From: Phoronis australis
Lineage: Eukaryota > Phoronida > Phoronidae
Direction: 5' to 3'
Assembly (NCBI GenBank): GCA_002633005.1
Contig: NMRA01000305.1
Coordinates: 1-64,000, forward strand
Length of the DNA stretch: 64,000 nucleotides
A program made the position numbers and the translations under genes. Below the pieces are notes generated by a model that saw only the letters and a program-made list of their open reading frames with translations, searched no databases and was not told the DNA's origin. This document shows positions 1 to 12,172 of this stretch, in pieces. Within the stretch, counting starts at the first letter, position 1; each line of letters begins with the position of its first letter.

Positions 1-763
1 TCGTTTGGAGTTAGCATTATCGACGTTTGTCATGCCTTGCGAGAAAAAACTCCTGCCATTTACAAAGAAGCCATACACACCCTCCTGTTTCTAGGATTGC
101 AATGCCGGTCGGATGACGCAAAAAGCCGGCCACAAAACATGCTGCCAATGATAAAGAAGATTGAGGGAGTTTCAAAGATGATCACCTGAAGAAGGTCAAA
201 GGTCGAGGCTGTGATTGGAAAGTGTGATGGATGTCATGAACCGTCACTGCCGTTTTGAGGAGTGAATGAGAGAATGGACTCATATCTCTATTATTTTCAA
301 ATTTTATTCGTTAAAATTTATTCAAATGGAATATTTTTGTTTTAAACGTTCTCTTATTCTTAAATATTGAGTTTAATCAAGTGGAAAATTTTCAACAATG
401 CAACGTAATAGGCGTCGTCATCATTGCCACCGTTTCCAATCGTTCTCGTTATCACAGAGCAACTGTGTGGAGTTATAACTCCACTACACGTCATGAGGGG
501 CTGGCTTTCACAAACAGAAAATTAAATCTGCGTAAAAGGCAGTGTTGTAGTGGGGCGTAGGCGCATGTAGGCGCAGCCAACCACTTTTTGGCATTTGAAC
601 GTAGTGCCTACACACTGTAAGTCACGTTCACTGCTCATGGTTTATACGGTGGGCTTTGGGCGCCTACTCTTACCTCTAATTTTACCACTGCAGCACTGGT
701 AAAAGGATTGTTTTTAGACATGTATGTTAAAACATGCATGTTTAATTCGAACTGTCAAATTGA
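1..763. other. Intergenic, nothing recognised
   Basis: AT-rich noncoding sequence with no long open frame, no splice-flanked exon and no repeat that recurs in the window. Confidence 0.5.
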
Positions 764-1189
764 ATGTCCGTTTATGTGGGTCACGATATTGTTGAAACAA
801 TCGAAACTGAAGCAATCGCGGTTGCAGTCCAAAGCTCTGCTAGCGAAGCTGAATCAAAGTCCGCCATTGAATTCAGCGAATGTTTGGAAGACAGCGACAA
901 GAATTGGCGCCTTGTTGTACATTCACACAAACACACTTCTGGACTGGATTGCATAAAACTTCAAAATTATCCGCTGGATAAGTATGATTGTTGCATGACG
1001 TCAGGTGCACGAGAAAGGTTAGAATTTCCGGGTTGTGGTTACCATTGCCAAATTATTAGCGTGAGTAGTGAAGGAAACGCATATGCTGAAACCAGTGTTA
1101 AAAACCATAATGATGAGCCAGAAAAAGGAATTACACTGAAGATCAAAAGAACCAGTGGCAGATTTAGAGGTTTTCCAAGGATGCCATAG
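764..1189 (+). CDS. Unrecognised 141-codon ORF, doubtful gene
   Basis: ATG-initiated frame of 141 codons, the longest open frame in the first 9 kb. The product is hydrophilic and acidic in its first third (ETIETEAIAVAV, then SASEAESKSA). It has cysteines in the middle (KYDCCMTS, FPGCGYHCQI) and a basic end (TLKIKRTSGRFRGFPRMP). I recognise no domain. Its last ten or so codons run into the interspersed repeat that begins near 1157, a copy of which also lies at 35452-35603, so the C-terminus is repeat-derived. It could be one exon of a gene otherwise outside view, a transposon-associated ORF, or chance. Confidence 0.25.
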   Translation: MSVYVGHDIVETIETEAIAVAVQSSASEAESKSAIEFSECLEDSDKNWRLVVHSHKHTSGLDCIKLQNYPLDKYDCCMTSGARERLEFPGCGYHCQIISVSSEGNAYAETSVKNHNDEPEKGITLKIKRTSGRFRGFPRMP

Positions 1190-1310
1190 CCCTTCCCCCC
1201 TTAAATTCTTTCAATTTCTATTTGGCAGTTCGGATCAGTGCGAATGTCTGACGGGCAAAATCCTGACCTAAAACTTTGGTCTCCCCCAACTCAAAATCCT
1301 GTATCTGCCC
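1157..1310 (+). repeat. Interspersed TIR element, copy 1 (GGCGGATTTAGA family)
   Basis: Starts GGCAGATTTAGAGG and ends TCCTGTATCTGCCC, which are imperfect inverted copies of each other. It shares with 35452-35603 the inner words ATTTGGCA, GCGAATGTCTGAC, CAAAATCCTG and CAACTCAAAATCCTG. About 150 bp with inverted ends and no ORF, so MITE-like. Confidence 0.6.
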
Positions 1311-1915
1311 CTGCATTACGGGGAATGGTCGTCTTGACGACCGCTATATAGATTCCGTCTTCCGACCATGATGGGAAGTGCCAGATGTCATTTCATGTAA
1401 TTGTCACCCAAAAAACTATTTTCTACACATCTAAACAATTTTCAGCAGACGACATTGGTATATGAAAATCAAGCAGACGTAAACTGGTTAAAAGATAAGA
1501 TGCCGTGGCAGATTAGTCCGAAAAACATTTAGACCCAAGGCACGGACATACGATTGTCATATAATATAAGCGGAGCGTCAGAGACCGAATTTGCTTATTA
1601 TTTCTGACTTTTTACGTGTAGAGAGTTAACATAGACGTATTGCGAAAACATTGGTTCGTGATACTTCATTGTAGGCCTACATTTGTGGGTAAGATATATG
1701 TATACCGGTTAAGGGCGTATGCAAACACAGACGACTTAGGCGGCCTGACGAAACAAAAACGCGATTCTATGAATAAGGTCAGATACAGAAGTTCAGGCTG
1801 ATCAAACACAAGTTATTGAAACAGAAGACAAGCCCTCAGGTCTCGGAAATTAACGAGTGCAGACTTTACGACGGATGTGTGAACTCAACCACAAAGTACG
1901 AGAAGGCAAACACTG

Positions 1916-2100
1916 GGAATTTACAGGGCCATTACCGTTTTTCACTGCCGAAGACACATTTTGGGATTCATAAGATATGTTTTTTAATATTATTATCCTT
2001 GACCAGAGCTATAAAACAGAAAATTCCGTTGTGGTTTTGTGATTTCATTGCAAATCGCCAATTCTCGTCTTTATCTTCGAGACTTTCGCTAAAATCAAGG
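1916..2100 (+). repeat. Interspersed repeat, copy 1 (GGGCCATTACCG family)
   Basis: Alignable by eye with 38486-38662. Shared blocks in order: GGG(C/A)CATTA, ACACATTTTGGGA, TTGACCAGAGCTATAAA, GTTTTGTGATTT and CAAATCGCCAATT. The same direction is used in both copies. No coding capacity is conserved between them. The two short forward ORFs here are by-products of the repeat. Confidence 0.55.
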
Positions 2101-2145
2101 CTGGTGACTACATGTACATCCAAGCGCACCGCATTTATTGAATGA

Positions 2146-2215
2146 GTACAATTTAGCTCAGCCAGCAGAGCGTTTGGCTCGACACGAGAAGTTCAGGTTT
2201 CATTCCACGATGGCG
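2146..2215 (+). repeat. tRNA-like segment, possible SINE head
   Basis: Resembles the internal Pol III promoter of a tRNA. A box A-like TTTAGCTCAGCCAGCAGAGC lies at 2152-2171 and a box B-like GGTTTCATTCC at about 2196-2206. I could not fold a full cloverleaf, so this is at best a degenerate tRNA-derived SINE head or tRNA relic. Confidence 0.3.
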
Positions 2216-4372
2216 GTATTTTCGGAGAATGAGTTTTCTTGCCGACCACGCCATTTTAAATGAAGCATTCACCTACAATATAAGCAACAGACACAATCAG
2301 AGTTAATTCCAAGGTGCGTATGAATTGCAAATTACGAAGACAGCTACATGTACAGAGATAGCCACGAAACTGGTTGGGAGGTTCAGTGGCCAAAGCCTGA
2401 TTTGAACACTGCCCTTGGGTGATCCAAGAGCAGCACATGCCGGAATGTTTCGTACGCTTGTTCAGTGTACATGTTACGTGGTTCGGAGTGGCGTTTTACG
2501 TTTCTTGCTAAAAAGAGAAACAAATTTAATCAAACCAAATTCGGCATGCCATCGTTTTAAAATAAATACTAGGGTAAAAAGTCGGATGTGAGAAGTCCTT
2601 ATCTCACATTGTATCTGTGAAATAAAAATCCAACCAATATGTATGACATTTTCACACAATTATAAAAATATTTAAAGCCCTTTTTGAAGAGCAATTGAGA
2701 AAACGAGCAGCTTTTATGGTTGTTAAAATACAATCGTGGAGTAAGAAGTTTTTTTGCCATTTCGATTTAAAAAAATAAAACTTTAAACTTAGTTTTCACT
2801 CGATGTTTTGCAAATTTTTATTAAGGCGTAGTTCACTAGACGTTCCAGTGCTTTACAATTAGCTTAATGACAACTCGCCAAATTCGACCTAGGGAAAATC
2901 CCAGGTCGCCAAATAAAAACTAAGGGAGCCAAAACATCGTACCGTTTTCGTCTCCGCCACATTCCATTTTCCCGTAAATATGGACCATCCAATCTCTAAC
3001 TCAATTCCTTTTACCTGCCGAGAACGCAGCCGATCGGAATCACCGGAGGCGCACGATTCATGGTACAACCTTGTCCGATTTTTTGCCGAACAATTCCGAC
3101 TTCCATCTGTTTATTTCCTGTTGTAATTTAAGCACGTGTTACATATGTGCTGGCTGTGGGTCGCAAATGCACTTATTTCAGGAAATAAACGAACAGTTCT
3201 GAACCAAAGGTATTAAATCTAAAAAATGTGATAAACATAAATTTTGGAAGTCACCAAAAATTTTCAACGAATTTCGGTGAATTATCATTTGACTTTGTTG
3301 CTCGTTGTGGCGACTTCGTGGCCACTTACCGGCATTTTTCCAAGGCCGCCAAGCACAATCTGAAATTGAATTTGCTAGCTGCAGATCGCCAAATCGATCA
3401 CGGTTTTACATTTTGATTAATAATTACTTTACCGTGTATAATTCATATTACATGACGGAAACTGGAATTTAATTTTTAGCTACAGTACATTCACGCGACT
3501 ATAATCTTTAAACTTTTCAGCTAATCGTTTCAGCGAAAACGTTTTCATCGAACCTTTTCATCGGACAATGTAGACTTCAAAATAAACAAGACTGGGACTT
3601 CAATATTACATACACAATCTGATCATGCAATTTCAAAGTCTTTATTATATAATATTTATGCTGTTTGAGACTATTTGTTTTTCTGTGATCGCGTTGGAAT
3701 GTTGTTTACCGTAACAATGAGTCACTCGTTGACCAATTGGGGTCGCTGAAGTCATAACACCACCATTGCGATTATTGACTTCATTTTGAGTGTTTCTGTT
3801 TACAGTAATTTATTTTGCATGTTCCGACAAGTAAAAGTAGTGCAGAGACGACAGTACGTTGGAAATTATAAATACTTTCATATTCGAAGCAATGAAATAA
3901 GCATCGTAATACTTAAAGTACTGTTCCAGAAATTTCACTGGGAAATAACAGTAGATAGTGGATTTGTTATCATTGGTAAAGTGGTTCTTCTTTATGTCAC
4001 TGTTGGATAACACAGTTACCGCAAGTCCGTATCATCATATGTATAATAATTCGATAAAGAGGCTCGTGTGAACACTGCATCTGATTAAAAGCAGGTCATT
4101 TCCGGGGTCCCGGCTCATTTTGATTTTGATTGGATCTCAAATTTTTAACGCAATTCACTTCGCTATGGGTTTTATTTCTTTAAACATACGTATCACGATT
4201 TTGCAAGCGATTTTCCATCGTCCCCGACCCCCGTGAGAGGCATGTCCAAAAAAACTGGAGAAAAAAGCCATGGACAGGGGAGAATGTCACGTGATGCAAA
4301 GAGCATACGTTGTCACAACTTATGGAGCTATAGAAACAAGCGAAATTCACGATAGTTTATGAAGGAAGTACC
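2216..4372. other. Intergenic, nothing recognised
   Basis: Short frames only (74 codons at most) with no recognisable protein similarity. I see no tandem or inverted repeat worth naming. Confidence 0.5.
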
Positions 4373-4502
4373 ACAGGGGGCTGGGGGACTATAGCTCCCC
4401 ACTTTTTTCAGTAGTACGCCGCTCATGATCTATGGGCGGTGCACCATAGGGGAATGGGGGGCTATAGCCCCCCTCTTTTTTCATTGCAGAGCCGCCTATG
4501 CC
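4373..4502 (+). repeat. Two tandem units with GGGGCTATAGCCCC core
   Basis: Two adjacent copies of about 65 bp. Each has a self-complementary core (GACTATAGCTCCCC, then GGGGGGCTATAGCCCCCC) followed by CTTTTTTCA and a G/C-rich GCCGC(T/C)... end. A related GGGAGGCTATACCCCCC core recurs near 25826. Confidence 0.45.
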
Positions 4503-4556
4503 AGTACTCGATCATTGTAGATCTGGGTGGAGCTCTGATACTGTCTCACGAATAGA

Positions 4557-4650
4557 AAAAGCTAGCCAAAATAACGTGTTCTCATTTAAAATACATGACA
4601 AAATTTTACTTAATCTCGCGAAGTCTTGCTTTTTAGCGGGGTCCTAGCGT
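4557..4650 (-). mobile_element. MITE family A, copy 1 (reverse orientation)
   Basis: Reverse-oriented copy of the element seen at 19706, 28631 and 36703. Read on the minus strand it has ACGCTAGGACCCCGCTAAAA, then GCAAGACTTCGCGAGATTA, a central ATTTTAAATGAGAACACG, and an end resembling TTTTGGCTAGC. Its flank AACTGAACTCTACCC matches the flank of the 36703 copy, so the true element is slightly longer than given. Confidence 0.65.
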
Positions 4651-7600
4651 AACTGAACTCTACCCGGCTTTCACACATGGTCTAAAATTTGTAGGTTAGA
4701 TAAAATGCTGAGGTATTGCTTGAAATGTAATGCTTCATACCGACAGCAATATACCTGCAAAATAGACTCTACTTTTGTGACCGTCGCAAGGTTTAATAAA
4801 CACTCGAAACTGGCCATTCTGTGAAAGGAGGGGCGTAACGTCATATTACCTGACCAACATTCAATACAACAGAGTCTTGTGACTCAAAAATGTTTCACCT
4901 AATTGCTTGCTTCTTAAGATTATCTCTTAAAGAAATCAGTGTTTAACTTCCGTTTAGATCTACTATGAAGACACTTGTAGGCCTACTTACATGTACATAT
5001 ACGTGCAAAAAGTAATGTCGATTCGCTGTAGATTGATGACTTGTTAAAACTTGCTCTCAATGTCCACCGTTTTGTTGCAAGTAGGCCTACACGTACGTGG
5101 CGTAAAATTTGTGTTCATGTAATCTCAGAGAACAGTGTTTTCGGGGTGTGCGTCCTAATTATGTGTTACAGAGAGCTTGCACGCCTCAAAATGCATAGAT
5201 TGAGCACTGGCAACAATATGGCGTCGCGTGAGCCGTGTGCTTTCACGTCTGATCTCTGTCTACATGTATAAATATACTGATGTGACACTTAAGGGAGACT
5301 TGCAAATGGGAACGTGGCGTTTGGTCACGTGGGGCCGGATACCAGTGACCTCTAGAGGACGAGGAGATCATGCTTTATAACTTTTGTTTAAAACACACCA
5401 CATCTAATCACAGACATTGTAAAAGGACCTCTTCAGGAATTCAAAGTCTTCCCTTATTCCATCCTCTGGGAAGACAAAGTAATTCCTGGTACAGCTAAGT
5501 GTCAATATGCGTCACGAGACCCGCGTGATCAGCCCTCATTGATCCCTGAAAATCCCCTATTGGCTAAGGTAGAGATTTGGATTAGTCACCAAGCAGCCGA
5601 AGATGCGACAATGCAATATCAACACATTCCGCTCATTTAGACTTGTTTGATTTTTGTTTGTGGGTTTATTTGACAGCCATATGTTAAAAATCCAAAGCGT
5701 GCTAGACGAACTGAACAGGAAAATCATAGCTGAAGAAACGTGGAACATACAACATACGCCTCTACGAACGTAGTCGAGCAGCCGACAACTTTACACGGTG
5801 TCTGCGAGTCAGCTTGCAGCAAAACGGTGGGTACTTGGAGCAGATCTTGAACTAGCAATAAAGCGTCAATAAATCATTTTTTTGTATTTTGGTAGAAATG
5901 GCGTCCACTCACAGTACTTTCGTTTTAACTTTGTAGGAATTTCTTGCGAACGTGAGTATTCAGAACTCATGCGAGGATTGTTAGAATCGACAGAAGTTAG
6001 TGTTTTGGACAAAAGCACTTAAATTAAAGAAAAATTCCTGCCCACATACATAATACTTATATGAGAAGCAAAAACGTAGGTAACATTTTGGCCCACCTTG
6101 CTCCGGCATTAATCATCACCATGCGTAGTGGTTATATACAGGTGAATCCTGGTATTGCAGAATGTAACGTCTGAGGTTATTTTAACATTATTGTTGTGAA
6201 CACGAAACTACAACGAACTAGTTTTGGCACAATCGTACTAAAACAAAACCAACCAGCGTGGCGCCCAACTGGATGCTTGAAGTCCAAAGACTTCTTGAAG
6301 ACACTGTTTTAAAGATCGGTACAAACAACACCATAAACGTGGGCTCAGTTTACGATCTGCCTTTCTAAAACATCTCCTAACAAATTTTGATATTTAAATT
6401 GTACTACTTTGAAATTTTTTGTTCTGCATGGTGGTCCCATGAAGTTACATGTACTGGCAGGGCTGGATTTTGGCGAATCCTGTTACTAAAAGGCAAATTA
6501 AACGGATTTTAGCCTTATACTTCTAAACAAATCCTGATCTTGGATCATGATACAAAATTCCAAATCCGCATAGTGCATCTCCTTTCATTCTCAAGTAATA
6601 ATCGCTGATCAAATTTTCAGGAGAATGGGCTGATTTTTCAATGTTCAGAAAATGCAAGGACACAAGGCTTTGGAGCTTTTCATTATCCTTTGTTTCGCTA
6701 TACCATCACCCAAGTCGGATCCAGAAACTTAAACTCAAAGTACAAACTATAAAATTTCCTAATTAATTCATTCGACTAAGTTTGGTTGCGTTCGCTACGA
6801 AATCACCAACCATGACTAAGAACTTAATGAAGGGAAACTCATCGATCATCCTCAGTCGATGTTAGCCTCGCCAAGTCGGCGGCACAATTCTGGCACCGTA
6901 GCTATTCTGGTCAGCTGTCAACTGGCTATGACCACGTCTGAGGAATCTGAGAAAATGCGCAAGCTATTTGATGTGTGTACATGTACGTGTAAGTCGTAGA
7001 TATTGACTGGACATAACGGAACAACTGCATCCGTAGTCAATCTTTATATTTTTTACCCTCACGGCTTTTCTTAATGCATAAGTTTCTCTACTTTTTTTTG
7101 ACAAATTATTTTTATTGTATTTCATAGTTTATCATCGTACCCAAGGATACGCCCAATGTATATCGAAGTCACAAAAATAATTCAGAATGTCGGGTAGTTT
7201 CAATAGGAGTGAATGAAATCTGAAATGTTCGTGTAAGTTACCGTCAGAAAGAAACTTTATTTTTTATTAGTTTTAGTGTGGAAAAGACGCAGTAAGCTCT
7301 TTGCGGAGATATTATTAAGGTAAGCACTTCACACCCAAATGCGGTTCACATTCTACTATTAGTATCACTACTGATCACATTTGTTTTTGGCCAATATGAG
7401 TACGAACTTTAAAATCAGCGCACAACATTGTATTAATCGACGTTTTGGTTTATTGTCTCTAAACCATTCTAGAGACAAACGTTCACAATAGTCCTATCAG
7501 GTTCCAGAGGTGGAGAACAGATTGTAATAGGTACACGTCAAAATACATTGTGAGGGGAGAAACCAGAAATCAAAACAGTTGGAGCTCAAACAGAAACATT

Positions 7601-7651
7601 GATGCATAATATTATGATACTAGTTTTAATGCTAATAATAGTAAATGATAG
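4651..7651. other. Intergenic, nothing recognised
   Basis: About 3 kb with only short random frames. Scattered copies of the words GTAGGCCTAC and ACATGTACAT occur (for example near 4978-4998 and 5081), as common genomic words rather than defined elements. Confidence 0.5.
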
Positions 7652-7725
7652 ATAAGCATAATGATAATGATAATGACAATGATAATGATAATAATAACAA
7701 AAATCATTATCATTATTATTATTAT
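7652..7725. repeat. Microsatellite (ATA/ATG)n with inverted half
   Basis: A run of ATAATGATAATGATAATG-type triplets to about 7695 is followed, after AACAAAA, by the complementary pattern ATCATTATCATTATTATTAT. The two halves can pair, so it is both a microsatellite and a hairpin. The 65-codon frame across it is low-complexity and not a gene. Confidence 0.8.
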
Positions 7726-9899
7726 ATACAGTGTAAGTAGGACTTTATGCACGTGTACACGTGATTATAGTAATAGTAAGGTAATGACGAAGGCGATGGC
7801 AACAATAATTTTAGAGATTGCAGTAATTATTGATATTTTTTATAGTTATTACTTTTGAAGTTACTGTTGCTATTACCAGTACTAATCATAAGGGTGACCA
7901 TAATAACAACTGCTTTTTAATTTTGTAGAATAGAATTGCCTAATTTTATTCGATTATTTTTTTATTTTAAACAAGAACGCTGACGATAACCTGCTACAAA
8001 CTCTTTTGTGAGACCTACTAGTATGCGATAATCTGTCAATCGTAATTTTAACGTTTCGTACGTTTTGCGTGGTGTCTAATCAACATTGAGACAATTATCG
8101 TTTTTGTTATTTAGCTCACTAGACAACAAAATAATGACACTGGGAATTAAGACTGACTAAACTAATTAACTCTAAAATATTAAATAACATGTTCTATAAC
8201 ACTGTGAACAAATTTCAATAATTACGTCATATCTCACGAAAGATTACAACCAGCTGATGCACAGTTCAAAACTCAGTGTGGTACATTGACATAACCTGCG
8301 CGTCAAGCTGGACAAGCAGGTCACGGGGACATTCAGAGTCCGTGCAAAAGCAAGAATCTAATGAATATCTTGAATGCCTCAACCTGCAGCAATCTCCGAC
8401 GATGATCTGCCCACCAATAAGACCACTCATCTTAACCATTGCTAGGCGACACTTGGGAACACCTAATATATCAAGAATTGTCGGCATTTTAGAGGCAGGA
8501 ATGAGTCAAAACCACGTTGTCAATCATAACGTGAATCAAACCGTAGTGGACAGTGAGAAGCGGTTGCCCAACAAAAACTACACCTAGAAATGACGAACTG
8601 CAACTCCTGGATGCCAATTGTGTCCTGGAATCATTTAACGTAAGGCGGGTCCAGGGAAGAAATCCAGGGAGCCAGGACTCCCTTTCTAACCAATGCAACA
8701 GAATCCTTGAGAAAATATACGAAGGCTGTTTTTTCTTTTCCAGAGACTACTGAATGTAGAGATCATGGCACTAAATTTCAATAACAGTTTTCTACTAATT
8801 GTTTGTGATATAGAATCCTCATCATAAACGCGGAGTTTTACACAGACCCCTACTTTTGTAAAAACTGTATCCGTTTTTGTTTAGTCAACGCTTATCACCA
8901 CTGCAGTTACACCTATCAAACAAGTATTTTTAGTTTCATTCGCTTATAGGCCCAAATGCAGGTAGTACAACGTAAGAATAACAGTAAAAATTTTGCTCAG
9001 TAATCATTTTTGAAACATACAATTTCCTTTTATTTGCACTAATCTTAATTAGACATGTAAGTTATCGTTTGCTGACCTGAACCAGAATCTAACCTCCCCT
9101 CTCTGACTGACTAATTGCTATCAAATTTTCTGAGTGAAAAAAATGGTTTATCATCATTCAACTTCAGTATCCACTAGTCACAATATCAGGATTTGAAAAT
9201 GAGGCCTAAAGGGACGTCGTTTCTTCGCTGTTTGTTGAAGTCGTAACGGAAGCCCTTCGGGGTTATATGCATAACTACGCTCACCTGATATAGAAATGTT
9301 TGCCAATTCAGCCTGCAACTCAAATCACAGGCAATACGTGCATGCGCCATTTTGGAATTTGCAACTTTAGGGTTGGAGAACCCCAATAAATTCTGGTATG
9401 TTTTCTTGAATCGCTGTTTGATCCGGTGATCTTAGAATCTTATTACGATACAGAATATCATAAGGGTGATTCGGTTTCCGTTTTTAGAAAACTAAACAGG
9501 CCCAATTCTAAACTGAAATTCGAAAAATTACATATTATTCAAAGTATATCATTTGGCAATAAATTTTGACCTAGTAGCTGATTTGCATTAAAATTCGTTG
9601 TTTGTGTTTTGACCACAGTAACGCTCACACAAAATCTTTAACAGCCTTATCTAATGTTGTGAACTGTTAAGTTTCCGTCATAATCTGTAAAAAATATTTA
9701 TTGTTTAATACAATCCTAAATTCAGTATTAGCACTAGTGCGCTGTAGGATTTGCATCAGCTAAAAGGCGAAGCATAACTCTCAGCTTCCTGCGGTGACCG
9801 GATTATTATACATGTATTATTTATAAACATTGATAGCTGACCTTGAGCAACCTCGTCAAAATATATGGTGATGCCAAGTCGGACCATTCTGATATCAAC
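7726..9899. other. Sequence upstream of the innexin; no gene recognised
   Basis: Contains a 103-codon forward frame at 8276-8587 with no recognisable domain and overlapping frames of similar length on the other strand, which suggests noise. No TATA box or obvious 5' exon of the innexin could be pinned down. A 5' untranslated exon is not excluded. Confidence 0.4.
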
Positions 9900-11108
9900 A
9901 TGTCAAGCTTTTTGGACGTGTTTTCTAAGCTGTCTCCACTAAAGGTTTCATGTGATGACGACTTTTACGACCGATTGAGCCACCGTTACACAATAGGAGT
10001 GTTGGTGATATCTATGATTATCGTAGGCACCAAGCAATACGTTGGGGTCCCAATAACATGCTGGCACCCAGGAACATTCACGTCGAGTCATGCGCATTAC
10101 GCCGACCATATTTGCTGGATATCAAATACGTATTACCTGAGTCCGGGAGAAGGAATTCCCGACGTTCTGATCACGAGACAGGAGCGAGAGATCGCGTACT
10201 ACCAGTGGGTCCCCTTCATACTCGCCTGCATGGCTACGTTATATTATGCGCCCCGCGTCCTCTGGCGGCTGTTTTGTCAAGGACTTGGGATGAATATTGA
10301 CGGCGTGGTGCGAAACGTCACCCAGACGGAAAACATAAATCCAGAATCAAGAGACAAAGCTTTGAAATTTATTGTCCACCACTTGGATAGATATTTACAT
10401 CACCAGAGGGAGCTTCATAGCACGTCATGCCAACGATTCCAACAATTTTTGGCAGATAAGTTTTGTCTATTTTGCAGCAAAAGATATGGAAATCGAATAA
10501 CTGTCACCTATCTTGGAATAAAACTGTTGTTTATTGCTAACGCATTGGGACAAATGTTCCTGCTAAACAGATTTATGGCAACTGATTACGCCCTCTATGG
10601 CTTTGAAGTCATGTCCAAGTTAGTCAGTGGCGAAGATTGGCGAGAATCCCATCGTTTTCCGCGAGTTACAATGTGTGATTTTTCTGTTAGATGGCTTGGT
10701 GGCATTCACAACATTCATCGATATACCATCCAGTGCACATTGCCTATCAATCTTTTCAACGAGAAAATATTTATATTTCTCTGGTTCTGGATGGCACTGG
10801 TTCTGTTGGCCAGTGTTTGTGGACTTTTGCCCTGGGTTTGCGTCGTATTTGCGAAAACAAGGATGAGATATGTGACACGTCATCTGAAGAACTATGACCA
10901 GACAAAGAATGAACAAGATAAGAAATTAGTTAAGGCGTTCACAGAAAAATACCTCCGACTTGATGGACTGTTTGCATTGCGAATTATAGGCAAAAATACC
11001 AACGACATCATCATGTCGGAGCTTATTAATTCACTTTGGCAACACTTCAAAACATGCCGCCAAAGTTATCACCCTCAACGGACATTTCGTAACAACGCCG
11101 TCGTGTAA
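9900..11108 (+). CDS. Innexin (gap-junction / hemichannel subunit), single coding exon
   Basis: Innexins are four-pass membrane proteins that form gap junctions and hemichannels in invertebrates. The open frame extends upstream through a TTG at 9843, but the ATG at 9900 gives the canonical start (MSSFLDVFSKL then DDDFYDRLSHRYT), so I use it: 402 aa, normal family length. TM1 is about residues 31-50. First-loop cysteines are C54 and C72. YYQWVPF, the innexin signature, is at 100-106, with TM2 at about 104-122. A cytoplasmic loop follows, then TM3 at about 204-223. Second-loop cysteines are C259 and C279 in CDFSVRWLGG and HRYTIQC. The diagnostic LPINLFNEKIFIFLWFW leads into TM4 at about 290-312, and the cytoplasmic tail ends RNNAVV. 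The coding region has no intron. A possible ATTAAA poly(A) signal is at 11252. The spacing of the second-loop cysteines looks a few residues long. Which innexin paralogue it is cannot be told. Confidence 0.95.
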   Translation: MSSFLDVFSKLSPLKVSCDDDFYDRLSHRYTIGVLVISMIIVGTKQYVGVPITCWHPGTFTSSHAHYADHICWISNTYYLSPGEGIPDVLITRQEREIAYYQWVPFILACMATLYYAPRVLWRLFCQGLGMNIDGVVRNVTQTENINPESRDKALKFIVHHLDRYLHHQRELHSTSCQRFQQFLADKFCLFCSKRYGNRITVTYLGIKLLFIANALGQMFLLNRFMATDYALYGFEVMSKLVSGEDWRESHRFPRVTMCDFSVRWLGGIHNIHRYTIQCTLPINLFNEKIFIFLWFWMALVLLASVCGLLPWVCVVFAKTRMRYVTRHLKNYDQTKNEQDKKLVKAFTEKYLRLDGLFALRIIGKNTNDIIMSELINSLWQHFKTCRQSYHPQRTFRNNAVV

Positions 11109-12067
11109 CAATCGATCTTCTTCACTATGCATTCAGAATGCTGTGTATTTTATCAAAAGTGGCGCCGTCATTAAACCTCATATTTCAAAATAATATTCAT
11201 TTTGTAGTTTTACAATTGAGCAACATTAGCCATAATCTTTAAGGCTAACACATTAAAATATTTAGGTTTTTTGAAAAAATACTGTTTGCTTTTTCCTGAG
11301 GTGAGCGCTAAGATGTTTTAGGCAAACTTCAACTACCATAAAATTCAAATCAGGCTGTTTATACGCTGCTAATACCTTAGATGGGGAGTTTAACTTCGTT
11401 TTTACCAATTATTTTTGTATCAACTAAGCCAACTTCAAATTTTCACCTTTGGTAATGTTGAAATAACGCATCGAGTCATTCTGCTATATGAGGAAATATC
11501 CAAGTGTCAAATAATTTATTTCAAAGTTTTAAAAACTCGAAATGACAATGAAACTGCTTTTGAGATAACAGGCTCATTGACACATTTACATTTTGTCATA
11601 TCGAAATTATTTGAGTCTGTATAATATTATTATTTGTTTGCGAAAACGACAAAATTTTCACACACGTATAGGCGCTAAAATTACTCATACACCGTAAAGA
11701 TGCATCACGAACAATAGCAGCGAGTCCCCAAAATCAGCCCCTGAGGTCAACTCTCCTGAGAAACTGATTGATTCTCTCAAACCAATTTAATCAATCTCCA
11801 CATAATCATGAGAGCATTTAGAAGTCACATTCAACTGCCGGAGCGGCGTGTCGCGTAATTATTAGAAAATCAGGGTTGGTAAAATAAAAAAAACATCGTG
11901 CTGTATACAAAACACCCTGTTTTAGCATTCTATGAGCACAAAGAGTGTTAAGCTTGAACGGAAAAGTAGCCGTTTATAATTTTACCTTTTGTAAACGTGC
12001 ATAAAGTAACGTAAACGGCCTAGCCAACATTCTGTGTCTTGGCATTGTATTCACTTCCACTGGGCGG
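11109..12067. other. Innexin 3' region and intergenic
   Basis: AT-rich. It begins with the innexin 3' UTR (possible ATTAAA at 11252-11257). A 69-codon frame at 11415-11624 has no recognisable features. No repeat found elsewhere in the window. Confidence 0.45.
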
Positions 12068-12172
12068 CTATAGTCGGATATGTCGTGCCCGTGTTTTGAA
12101 AACCAGTTTGATATCTGTTAGTCAGTGGAGAAAACTGGTTATCAAAATTCGGGCACGTTATATCCGACTATT
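12068..12172. mobile_element. Foldback MITE family C, copy 1
   Basis: Almost the whole element is an inverted repeat. The left arm is TAGTCGGATATGTCGTGCCC then GTGTTTTGAAAACCAGTTT; the right arm is AAAACTGGTTATCAAAATTC then GGGCACGTTATATCCGACTA. Loop of about 20 bp. Related copies lie at 39392-39497 and, degraded, at 59614-59697. No ORF; mobilised, if at all, in trans. Confidence 0.75.

Noticed and set aside
7652-7725. Inverted triplet microsatellite considered as a CRISPR-like array
   Set aside because: No spacers; simple ATA/ATG triplets in a eukaryotic genome.
10627-10916. Several 68-98 codon frames on both strands inside the innexin
   Set aside because: Shadows of the innexin frame, which has all family motifs.
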